Assembly: GCA_946800325.1 (NCBI GenBank)
Contig: OX326959.1
Location: 9,134,501 to 9,198,500 of the forward strand
Reading direction: 5' to 3'
Length of the DNA: 64,000 bases
Origin: Luzula sylvatica
Lineage: Eukaryota > Streptophyta > Magnoliopsida > Poales > Juncaceae
In this document: in pieces, positions 24,041 to 34,449 of the stretch
How positions within the stretch are numbered: position 1 is the first letter of the stretch
Layout of the letters: each line of letters starts with the position of its first letter
Notes under the pieces: model-generated
What the model was told of the DNA's origin: nothing
Seen by the model: only the letters and a program-made list of their open reading frames with translations
The model's database searches: none
Made by a program: the position numbers and the translations under genes

Positions 24041-25056
24041 TGATGGAGAATATCCTCGACCCCGGGCCCGCGCAGCGGAATGAAGGCCCGGTCCGATTCC
24101 CCGATTCCCGAGATCACGCCATGACTTCGAGGGTACGATGCGAATAGAAGGATAGATCTATACCAGCGTGAAATTGATCACGCACGAAGGGTTGATCGCC
24201 GCCTTCTATCTCCTGTCACGTTGGTGACAATCCGCGCGTCCCATACCACGCGTCTTTCACCGTTCGTTGACCGTCTTCTCACTCCTTGAGTCGATCACAA
24301 TCCAAGAGCCACAATTGTCGCTCCTCTACTTGTATCCACCGTGAGTCGCAAGACGTCGGTCGCGGATGCACCTGCCTAGACGATGCACCGGCGAACTTGC
24401 TCGATCTAATCGATTCTCTATTACTCGAGAAACTCCTTTCTCGATTTCTCTCTCTTCGCACCCTTTCACTCACTAAAGATCAAATCTGAATTTGCTCTTT
24501 TTCTTGTGTATATTGGGCAGAATAATCAATTGCTTAGAATTATTCAACTGATGAATTCCATTCCTTAGTGAAGATGAGAGAGAAAATCCTATTTATACCT
24601 AAATAGGATAAGGATTAGCCAAAAGGCATGTATATCCAATATACACCCTTTCACACAGAAAACTGTATGAACCTGTTCAGTATTCTGTCCAGACGAAATT
24701 GATAAATTTCTCTGACAGAAAATCAACCAACACGAACGTTGTAGATAATCTTATTATCTACACAACCCAATTTGGCCCAGCCCAATTGGAGTTCGTATGC
24801 AAAAGTTATGACTGTTTTACTAACTGTATATCATATTGTTGCACCCTTTCGGTATTTCACAGAAACGACACTTATACTTCGTTCATATGAAATATATTTC
24901 TATATGAAGGTTGTAGATAATCTCATTATCTATCTAACCCAATTTGAACCATTCTAATTGGATTTTCCCACTGAAAGTTATGGCCACGAATGTACGACTA
25001 CATTCGTTTATCCTTGTGTACACTTTTACGGTTGATCCGAAACTGTATTTCTTTCA
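24041..25056 (-). repeat. LTR, element-5' copy of the copia retrotransposon
   Basis: Same length and almost the same sequence as 16647-17662. Differences seen are one base near 24736, three near 24830-24837 and one near 24976. TATA box about 24598-24591. It is directly followed (minus direction) by the primer-binding site. Confidence 0.92.
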
Positions 25057-25128
25057 CTCGGGTGGTATCTACCACACACAAGTGTCAAACCAATTGTACA
25101 AACGATCGCTTGTTATGTAACTCAAGTT

Positions 25129-26956
25129 AGAGGTCATTATGTCTTCTCATTTCAACACAACTATCTTGATGCAATACTAATATGATTGATTAATCCAATG
25201 ACTATATATTTAATATATAACACATAATTAACACTCTATAATTGTTAAATTTTTAAGTACACACGTTAATTATATATGGGTAACGGTTGATTTTATGATA
25301 GAACTCAAGTTTTAATTATAGTAGTTCCTTTCTAAAAAGGTAATTTGATAATTTGTCAATTTGATTATAATATTCAAGTGTATTTGTATAAATTAATGTT
25401 AGCATGATAAGAAAGATTTAGGATGACTTTATTGCAAGAGCTAACATGGCTAAGTTGAGAATATTTTTAAATTTTTTTAATCAAATGACCACTATACCCC
25501 TATTTATTGTGATTGATATTTATTATACTTATATACTATTATTTATATCTTTCATGAATAATTCAAAAATATTTTTCCTAATATTATGAAAAATCAAATC
25601 TAACCAATGTTTATTCATTTTCATATTTAAATATATATAATATGTTACAATTTAATTTTTTTTTATGATGAAAAAAGTTAAGAATAAAAGTATTTTATAT
25701 ATATTAAAGATTTTATTTACATGATTTATGTAAAGTGATAAACTAATAGATAAATGTAAGAAATATCAATCATCAATTCATCATTAACATAAATATAACG
25801 GTCATTTGATAAAACAAAATTGAAATCACTTTCAATTTAGTCATTTTGACTCTTGCAATAGCGCCACCCAAGATTTATCATACATACAAAATAAAAAATC
25901 TAATTAATTAAAATTATCCAAATTATATATGTTCATACCATGTTAAACAAAAATTGGGTTAATTCGGACAAAGTATAATTTCCCCTCGAGATCTCTGCCG
26001 ATTTAAGATAGAAAAAATAAATTAACTTATCCTCTTGACTCTTTGAGTAAAAGGAAAAGTACTTAAAAGTTAAAAGCATAATTAGATACTACTTTTTCTT
26101 TGCCAACCAAACCTTCTTTCCACGTAAGAGTAAAACCAGCAAAACAAAAATAAACGTGACTCAATTTAAATCCTGTAAAATCTTAATTGAGGGTGGAGAG
26201 TGGACTGTGGAGACAGAACCTTGAATCAAAGTAACGAGTTGGTTTGCACGTTAGAATGATTTTTATAATATTTATAAAACAAATGTTATTTTTTTTTGTC
26301 TGTATGAATATTATTAGCTAAATTAAATTCGACAATTCGAATCGGATACTAAAAATAACACTTCGATGACTTGAAGTCACCGCGTCAAAAATGAAGATTA
26401 TTTTATTTTATGTTAGTATTTACGTAAATTTATGAGAATAATTAGCAAATTTTATTTTCATTAATTATATCACGGAATTTTTTATATCATGTATTTCATA
26501 TTCTTGCAATATATATATATTTTTCATAACTTCTTATTTCAATATTATTGAATGAAGAATTTTGTTTTTCTTTCTCGTCATGTTCTTGAATATCAAATAG
26601 TCTTTGCATATAATAGCACATAATAATATTATGTTTGATTGGTATGAATAAAATAATGATAATTGTTATTTTAATAATCAAAATTCATGTCACAATAAGT
26701 TATCTAAACAAAAAAATTCATGATTTTTCTTGTTTCCACGCAAACTATTATATATTTATTACTAATCGATAGTAATACTCAACATATATGAAAAGGAAAA
26801 ACAAGACAATTATATAATACAAAATATGTATGCATTAAATAATAAATTATAATAATTTAAAAGAGAAATGATTATGTCATTCGAGGATTTGCACGTTTAC
26901 GTGCATGCCAATGCAAAGTCGATATATATTTTAATTAATGAATTATACTCAGTCCA
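25129..26956. other. AT-rich intergenic region
   Basis: No gene or bounded element recognised. Open frames are short and of low complexity. Confidence 0.5.
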
Positions 26957-26964
26957 GTCCAGAC

Positions 26965-27459
26965 TAGGAATGTCAACGGGACGGGTTGGGTTCGGATAAG
27001 TCTTCCTCCATGTCCAAACCCGAACCAAAAATACTTGCGGGTAAAAAATCATACTCGAACCAGAACCTATTATCCGAAATTTATCAATAAAATATCTAAA
27101 CAATTATTATACAAATACGTAAAATCACCAACAATTTTAAATACATAAATCAAACAACATGTAAAAAAAAACTCCAAATAATTCAAATAATTAATCCATA
27201 AAACATTCAAAATATTCATATTATTGAATATTTTCGAATATTTTTGGGTATTTTTCGGATTCGGATTCGGGTCGGGTATTTTTTTCGGATAATGGATATA
27301 CCCGGGGGTCAAAATTTACTCCCGCACCCGACCTGAATCTGGAGCGGGTATTTTTTCGGATATTATCCGACCCGCGGATATTTTATTCGGGTATTACCCG
27401 CCCCGTTCGGATTGGGTACCCGCGAGTTCGGATTTTTACCTGACCCATTGACATTCCTA
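26965..27459. mobile_element. hAT-type MITE
   Basis: Terminal inverted repeats TAGGAATGTCAACGGGACGG (from 26965) and its complement ending 27459 match over 22 bp with three mismatches. The flanks GTCCAGAC (26957-26964) and GTCCAGGT (27460-27467) are an 8-bp target duplication with two changes, the length used by hAT transposases. The interior is rich in GGGTATTTTTCGGAT / CCCG repeats and lacks a transposase. Confidence 0.8.
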
Positions 27460-27467
27460 GTCCAGGT

Positions 27468-28476
27468 CCATCTTCATCTAAGACCGCGCGTGATATATCT
27501 CTTCAATTTGGCTCAATTTTTTCTAACCGTTTCTTTTCCATTCAATGCAATATAGACCAATGATTTTGAAATCTCCTTCGTCTGAGAATGGTCACAATTT
27601 CTATTTTTGTTTTGAAATCTCCTTTGTGCTTTCATTTGAGATTCTTCTATTCAAGTCTTCTTCTTCGTGAACTGATCCAGGTTCTAAATATGTTTATTTT
27701 CGTATTATTCTTGAAAGTGATCGAGGAGGACGGGGGGTGGGGGTGGGGGTATCTACCTAGAATTTGTCCGACGCGCATTGCCGAGCTGAGAAATTTGGGC
27801 ATAAGGTAAGCCGATGTACAAAAAAATAGAATGAACCACTCTAGAACAAACATATTCTTCACATTTAGATTCTAACTAAATTTAGTTTTAACCATAAGTC
27901 TCCGTCGCATATTAAACTAAATTCGTTTTAGTATTATTAGTGGTATCTATATATGAGATGGAGACCTCATACTTTAAATAAATAGTAACATATATGTAAC
28001 ATTGGTTTGCACCCCGATTTCTGCATGCTCAATGCGGGAAAAGCACCCGTCCATTTCTAATTTAAAATATTTATTCCACAAATAAATATAAAATGTAGAT
28101 TCTTCAAAGATTCTCCACCCAAAATAAATCTAAAATATATATTTATTTATTATTTATTATTTATATAATTTTAGAACAAGTCTTTAATTTGACCTTATAA
28201 TATCTAAATAACAAAAATCTAAAAATATTTGAGTCGCTACACAGAAATAGTTCATTACACGCCACCGATGATCTAATTATACCCTCTCTTTATTCACAGG
28301 GCTTCCTTGTTATTGACAGAGCCAATGTAATGCATTAATAACTTAACGATCTCTTGCAAATAGCTTTCCTTACATTACTGTCTATATGAACATTAGATCT
28401 GTTAATATGCTGGCCTTCGTCTCTCTCAAATTTTCATATTAACTGGACGGTCGAAGCAAATTCAATTCTTTACATA
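27468..28476. other. Intergenic region upstream of the DUF3537 gene
   Basis: No coding exon recognised. The last few hundred bases contain the promoter and leader of the next gene; no convincing TATA box was chosen. Confidence 0.5.
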
Positions 28477-30130
28477 ATGTTCTCCTTCCCTTCCATGGAG
28501 GAGGATGATTCCGACCTCCCCATCTCAACGCCCATTCCTCCACCCGACTCCACCACAGTCCCTCTCCTTTCTTCACAACTAACGCCACTCGACGCTTCTC
28601 TCCGCCGTCTCCAAACCTTCCTCACATTCGCCGGCCTTTCCCCAATCTCTCCTTACCTCCATCCGCTTCTCCTTCCATCCATCTTCTTCCTCATTCTCGG
28701 AGTCGTTTTACCTGTTGTATCTACTTACCTATCTTGGTGCTTCGAACTCGAATCCACTGCTGAATGTGCAAAGTACAGAGTCGAAGGGTTTGAGATTTCT
28801 GTGCTCGTGTCGTACTCGGCTGCTGCCGGAGTTTCGCTTGCCTGCGTTACCAGGAGTCTCGGAAAATATGGTATCAAGCGGTTTCTCTTCACCGATCAAC
28901 GGTACGGTAGATCAGATAGTCGGCTTCAGCAGGAGTATCTTTCTAATGTCCAGGTTTGTCTGATTTTGAATTTTGAATTTTGAAATTGTCAATTCGAATT
29001 GCGTTTACCTTTTTGAAAGTAAATTTCTTCCAAAACCCTGCAAAATTCTAAAATTCGATTATAAACCCACTTAAAAAGGGAAATCTTTTTGAATAATTCA
29101 GGGATATTTTCGCATGGAAATCTGGTGGATACTCCCATGCGTAATCATAAAATTAACGCGCGAAATTTTCCTCTTCATGCATCTATTAAACCAATCAGTA
29201 TGGCGATCGGTATTCGTTTTCATGACATCGATGATATCGTGGACCTATCTTACTTGCTTACTCCTCTCGTCATGCCAATTATTCCACTTAGTTTGCCAAT
29301 TACAAGTAATTCATATTGATGATTACGCCAAATTACTCGAACAAGATATGGACCCGTTATTATACGTCGAAGAGCATATAAATTTACGATTCAACCTCTC
29401 CAAAATAAGCCATCGATTTCGGATGTTTCTATTTTTGCTTTTTTCATTTGTAACTGTTAGTTTATTCGTGATCCTTTTTCAAACTACCGCTTATAAAGGT
29501 TCGATTAACTTCATCAACGGAGGAAATATCACGGTTAGTCTTTTCAATTCCATCCCTTTTATTATTTTAACTAATTTTAGCACGACTTTTTTTAGGTTTC
29601 TGTAGTGGTACAAGTAATAGGGCTTGTGATTTGTCTCCATGGGGCGGCAAAAATATCGCACAGAGCACAAGGAATCGCGTCGTTGGCGAGTAGATGGCAC
29701 GCGTTGGTGACGTGTAGCCAATCGTCGAATCATGAATCGCCGATGCCGAGTAGACCGAGTACGGCAAATTTGGCTATGTTTTCTGCGAGTTTAATGATGG
29801 ATTATTCGGAACAAGATCTCGAGTCGTTAGATAGTATACACGGGCCTTCTCAATGGGTGTCACACATGTCTTCTTATCATAAGCGAGAAGCTCTTGGTGA
29901 GATTTCAATTTTTTATTTTATTTTTAAATTTATATTAGTTCAAATAGGTGTAAAATAAATATTTTTATTTTATTTATTGTGATACAGCTTTGTATTTGCT
30001 GTCGAATCCTGGAGGAATAACTTTGTTTGGATGGATAATCGATCGAACGTTTCTAAACACGGCGTTTGTGCTTGAATTGACGCTTGTTCTTTTCGTGCTC
30101 GGTAAGACGATCGTGATTCCTGAAACCTAA
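28477..30130 (+). CDS. DUF3537 family seven-helix membrane protein (plant gustatory-receptor-like), complete, 4 exons
   Basis: Exons 28477-28953, 29102-29533, 29596-29896, 29988-30130; GT-AG junctions, 1,353 nt = 450 aa. After a Pro/Ser-rich N terminus come hydrophobic helices at about residues 64-86, 107-125, 160-180, 194-224, 266-289, 304-322 and 428-445, seven in all. The conserved core includes the fourth helix region with FHLVCQLQVIHIDDYAKLLE, then LRFNLSKISHRFR and HGAAKISHRAQ. DUF3537 proteins have been proposed as plant relatives of insect gustatory/odorant receptors on topology and structure; ligand and function in plants are unknown. A second Met at 28495 (MEEDDSD) is an equally plausible start, giving 444 aa. 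The 3' three-quarters of exon 2 onward was duplicated to 46956-49056. Confidence 0.92.
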
Positions 30131-31275
30131 CATGCGACTTTAATGCTTGAATTAACGCTTGTTATTTCTGGCCTCGTTTAATGCACACGAGTATTTCTTC
30201 TACAAAAATAAAAGAATCCTCTTTGTGTTTTTGTGTGCCAGATTAATGGTTTTTTTTGTTATATTTTTTAATAGTTGAGTGTTAGTCCACGAACCGTGAT
30301 TTTTAGATTAGGGAATTAAAAAATACATTTTTTTGCTAATTGGAAAGAGTTTTTAAAGATGCTAGTATAATGAGTTGTGTGATTTTTTTATTTGTTGGGT
30401 GTAAATTGTAATATATATGTATATTGAGTGTGTACGTAGCTTTAATTATCCATAATTCGGATAACTTTTTTAAACATCTTATCTGCTTCAATTTTTAGTA
30501 TTGAATGAACCTTTAAAGGTAAAACAAAAAACAATATTTATTTAGAATAAGTAGTCTATATTGTAAATGGTTTTTTTGTAGTGATCATACATTCATGCTC
30601 ATAGTGTGAACTTTGAAGCACAAATAGTGTGAGTTGGATTTTTTTGCTGGTTATATTATCAGGGTTGGAATAGAACGACCTATTCAATCATAATTATACT
30701 TATAATTATTATAATTATAATTCTATTAAATCACTCGAGTGAAAAACAAATCTTTCCAATGTCTAACAAAAATATTTAATGTTTGTTTGTAAGATATTAG
30801 AGAAAATCAAAATAATAATAAGTTGGCTTTCCTCTCCTTTGATCTCAAAAGAGAACTTAGATTTTATCAAAAGAGGCTGATGGATAAATGACATTAGAGA
30901 ACTTAGATTTTATCAAAATAATAATAAGATTTTTTTTTTTCAAATAAGAGCTAAATAAGTTTTTGAGGATTGTTAGACAATGCATGTTATTCGGGCAACA
31001 TCCAATATATATACCTTTCAAACTCATATTTATATTTTTTTACAATAAAGAAAGATATACATAACAACACAATTTTATCATAGATAAAAATGTAAATATT
31101 GTTGGTTCAAATTTCCTAGGATTTGATTATCTCAAAATAATGTCGATACTACAAATCAATTTGCGTAACTGACAATTATAGAGATAAATGACGTAGCCCG
31201 CAAAAGGATCAAAATATGAAGCAAGACGCACAATGACGATCAAAGAAAATAAAGAATCAAAACATCGAAGATCAA
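29163..31275 (+). repeat. Source copy of a 2.1-kb segmental duplication
   Basis: From AAATTTTCCTCTTCATG in exon 2 of the DUF3537 gene to AAGATCA inside the following solo LTR, this segment matches 46956-49056 base for base apart from scattered substitutions and small indels. It covers gene end, intergenic DNA and the first ~175 bp of the LTR. Confidence 0.93.
30131..31094. other. 3' flank of the DUF3537 gene, no further gene
   Basis: AT-rich sequence shared with the segmental copy (about 47918-48876). No ORF or RNA gene supported. Confidence 0.6.
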
Positions 31276-32487
31276 GTTGAAGATTATGTAAGTTGGGATA
31301 TCAAATCATCACCTCAAATATCCAATAGGTATCCCTAAACTTGTTTTTGGAATAATTAAACTCAAGAAAATAAGTTGGAAATATTCAAAACAATAAAACC
31401 AAAGTAAAAAACTGCCTTGAGTCATGGTGCGTCATGACGCACAATAAGCACCGTCATGACGCACCTAAATGTATACTTAGTTTTATCTTGCAGTGCGTCA
31501 TGACACACTATAAACACCGTCATGACGAACCTAAGAGAAAATGTGTCTTGAGTTGTATAGCGTCATGACGGACCAAACCATGCGTCATGACGCTAGAACA
31601 GCTCTTGAGAAAAACATTGTACAGTCCGTCATGATGCACTGACATGCGTCATGACGGACCAAGTGAGTAAATATCACAGTAGAGGTTCGTTACAACGAAC
31701 CATTCAAGGGTTAGAACGAACCCTCAAGTACACATGCTACCGTCATGACGCACGTTCGTGTGCGTCATGACGGAACACAAGAGTTTTGAATAAACACCAA
31801 CTTAACGGCTAGATCCGCAGTCTGTGCGTCATGACGCACCATTCCTTGCGCCATGACGTACTGTACAGAAAACTTAAGTTATGAGGGGGACTATGTGTTA
31901 TATAAATAGTTCCCCTCTTATGTTTCTCTCAACAACTCTTCCACAAATTTAAAGAACAAACTAAAAGAGAGAAACTTAGCCAAAACCTTGACCTTATATT
32001 TTCAAAACCATATTGGGAATTATTAGATCCACTTTCGAATCCACTACTCAACGATTCCCAACTTGCGTGACCGATCACGACTAGTTCGTTGGTAGTAAAT
32101 TGTAATAGGCTAGTTACTAATTGTAAAGCCCGTTAGAGATCGATAAATTCGTGTAAATCGATCTAGGCAAACCTTGTAATTGTTTGAGTTGGGTATTCAA
32201 TCGAAAACCGAAAAGGCGCAAGGCAACTCCGGAGACGTAGGTACTTGCAATCAATCGAGTCGGTCGATTGAGCAAGTAGCCGGTGAGTTAAAGCTACAAA
32301 TCAACCACCTACCGAACTCCGTAAACAAATATCGCGTGTTATTTGTTTCGGTATTGTATTTCTTTCTCTAATTTATTTCTCTAATTTATTTACGCTTCCG
32401 CACCGAATTGTAATTGTATTTCATTACCGCGAAAATTGGATCTTAGGACTTCCTATTCATCTCCCTCTAGGTCTAAATTAAACAACA
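31100..32487 (+). mobile_element. Solo LTR (TGTTGG...CAACA) with 5-bp TSD
   Basis: The 1,388-bp segment starts TGTTGGTTCAAATTTCC and ends AAATTAAACAACA, so TGTTG/CAACA are terminal inverted repeats. AATAT flanks it at 31095-31099 and 32488-32492. A plus-strand TATA box TATATAAATAG (31899-31909) followed by TTTCTCTCAACAACTC leader sequence sets plus orientation and places U3 at about 31100-31930. The U3 holds the CGTCATGACG cluster. No internal region or second LTR follows, so it is a recombination-derived solo LTR. A truncated copy of its start is at 48882-49056. Confidence 0.88.
31429..31861. repeat. Cluster of about 13 CGTCATGACG palindromes in the U3 of the solo LTR
   Basis: Copies of GTGCGTCATGACGCAC or CCGTCATGACG variants start near 31429, 31451, 31493, 31517, 31560, 31581, 31626, 31645, 31740, 31761, 31824 and 31848. 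One differently cored palindrome GTTCGTTACAACGAAC lies at about 31685. Each is a pair of inverted TGACG half-sites (the core of bZIP/TGA as-1-type sites). All lie upstream of the TATA box at 31899. Confidence 0.9.
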
Positions 32488-32519
32488 AATATTTATGTAG
32501 TTATTTTTATACAATTCAC

Positions 32520-32890
32520 CTTTATATTTATACATTTTTTACAATAAAAAAATCGTATAAATAACAACATATATTTTTCATAGTATAGAAAATGTATAAA
32601 TAATAGTAAAAAATATAAATAACGACATTCTTTAATTCCAAGTATAAAAAAATATATAAATAATTGTAAAAAAAGTATAAAAATAATATAGTAAAAAGGT
32701 ATAATCAATAGTAAAAAAAGTTTCGTAAAAATGTATAAATAATAACATATCTTTATTTCATTGTATAAAAAAGAATAAAATAATAGAGAAAAGGTATAAA
32801 CAATAATAAAAAAATATAAATAACAACATACCCTATATCCGTATAGTATATAAAAAAGGTATAAAATAATATACAAATGTATAAAAGAGG
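32520..32890. repeat. Degenerate AT-rich minisatellite
   Basis: Variants of GTATAAATAATAG / AAAAATATAAATAACAACAT recur many times just right of the solo LTR. The minus-strand open frame across it (L/Y/F-rich) is a by-product of the repeat. Confidence 0.7.
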
Positions 32891-33194
32891 ATAGAACTAG
32901 CATGAGACGAGAAGAGACCGGGCAACTGAACAACATAATGCAACTCTAGAGTGTAAACGGAGTTTGTTTCCCCGGGCAGCGGGTAATAGACGATCATGGG
33001 CGGTCGTTTCAGTGAAGTGCTAAATAATTTCTTTAAACTTTTTAAAATACGTTTACCTTAACATAATTATCAATGATATGCATACGTGTATAAAAATTAA
33101 AATCATTAATACGTGCTCAAGTAAAAATTTAAAAAAATATTCTCACTTTTCAAAATGAATATTTAAACTATAATATGAAATGAGAATTCTAAAT

Positions 33195-33580
33195 CGTACT
33201 AGGTGTCCGGGCGAACCGAACCGGTCGATTTGATTCAATAGGTTCTGCATTTCGATTTATTCGGTTTTGTTAAAAATATTTTATTGCTCGGTTTATTCGG
33301 TTCAGTTCGATTTTGGTGTTACAATAACAACAATCAGTTAAAGAACACGAACAAATTATACCACAATTTTAATATTTTTTCAATATGTTCATATTAAAAT
33401 TTCAAATTTGATATAATAATATTACAAATAATATAGTTATAATTTATATGATTTTGATAAATAATACATTAATAAATTAATGATATATTTTTATTTTAAG
33501 ATTATAAAGTTTCTTATTCGATCTGGTTTCAAATCGGTTCCAAATTTAATTCGATTCAGTTTAAATCGGTTTGATCCTAA
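33195..33580. mobile_element. Possible DNA-transposon remnant with GAACCGAACCGG motifs
   Basis: TAGGTGTCCGGGCGAACCGA at the left and several TCGGTTT/TTCGGTT motifs to about 33580 resemble sequence common in plant hAT-type MITEs. Matching terminal repeats or a target duplication were not found, so this is tentative. Confidence 0.3.
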
Positions 33581-34449
33581 ATCCTCAAGCCAAAATCCCC
33601 TAATTGTACTCCCCTAATTGTACCGTACGAAAATGCTAGAAACTCAACTATACTAATCAAATAAGCATCACATCCACAAAAATAACAAAATATATTCAAT
33701 AAACAAGAATGTCCAAAATTTATCGTAATTCATATTTCCATACAAATCAATGTGATAAAATAATCACAGTTAGTCATTCATTGATATGGTAATAATATGG
33801 TACGTACGATTCATATATATCCAAATCAAAAGTTCATTCAAGGTAAAATTATTGGGTTAAATAAAACGGATACACTATTAATTCATCAATTCGAATTTTT
33901 GTTTTTAGTTAGACTTATTTAGCTCTATATGAATACAATAATTTGGTATATAAATATATAAATTAATTTTTTGTAATTCCAGAATAATTGAGGAATATTG
34001 TTATTAATTATATAATATTTATTTTAGTTCAAAATCACAAATTTATTACTTGTTATTGATATTTTTTTGCCTTGATTCTTGTTCTAAATTTCAGTTTGAA
34101 TTGATTCTTTTTACGAAAATTTATAATTTTTATTTTATAAAATGTATTATACGGTAATAAGTACTTTTATGATTATTTCCCCTTTACTTCAAATTTTTTA
34201 AAAGAAACATGTATCATATTTGTTGCAAATATAAAATTCATCTAAAATATTAAATATGTACTTTTGTATCAAATGAACTTGGGTGGAATTTTCCTGCATA
34301 CATTTTTTATTCAAATATATAAATATTTTTTCAGAAAAAGACGTGTATATCTTTTGTCGAATGTTTATTTTTTTGTTGCCTACGGTGTTGTGTGCAAAAT
34401 TTTACAAGTAATATTATATTATTATATTATAATATTCGTGTTAATCCGA

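Larger units (their letters stand above)
16647..25056 (-). mobile_element. Copia-type LTR retrotransposon, minus orientation, polyprotein decayed
   Basis: Two 1,016-bp direct repeats (16647-17662 and 24041-25056) flank a 6.4-kb interior. A 5-bp TSD CTCGG lies at 16642-16646 and 25057-25061. On the minus strand, GTGGTATCAGAGC right after the LTR (24040-24028) is the initiator-Met-tRNA primer site, and TTGAGTGGGAGAC (17675-17663) is a typical copia polypurine tract, so the element reads right to left. By eye the LTRs differ at five positions (about 0.5%). Degraded copia domains can be followed on the minus strand in several frames: integrase-like text (LDMVR, FWGYALETAA) near 21110-20980; integrase C-terminal text (ASGSRINLE) near 20680; RT text (ASRNWNIRF, VSGSCVIFLV) near 20010-19890; RNase H-like EYIA near 19180. 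Stops and frameshifts prevent any full polyprotein. Confidence 0.92.
16621..25112 (-). mobile_element. Small tRNA-derived SINE split by the copia insertion
   Basis: The 16-bp sequence TTATGTAACTCAAGTT occurs at 16605-16620 and at 25113-25128. Removing the copia element and one CTCGG copy leaves a ~77-bp insert (16621-16646 plus 25062-25112). Its minus strand has a B-box-like GAGTTCAAAACCC, an A-box-like ACAATTGGTTTG and a terminal A-run. This is the signature of a short SINE, inserted before the retrotransposon. Family unknown. Confidence 0.7.

Noticed and set aside
27588..27862. Opposed short ORFs near 27.7 kb
   Set aside because: Low similarity to any protein pattern, G-run driven, no exon context.
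32493..32936. 147-codon minus-strand ORF rich in Leu, Tyr and Phe
   Set aside because: It coincides with the degenerate TATAAATAA minisatellite; composition follows the repeat.
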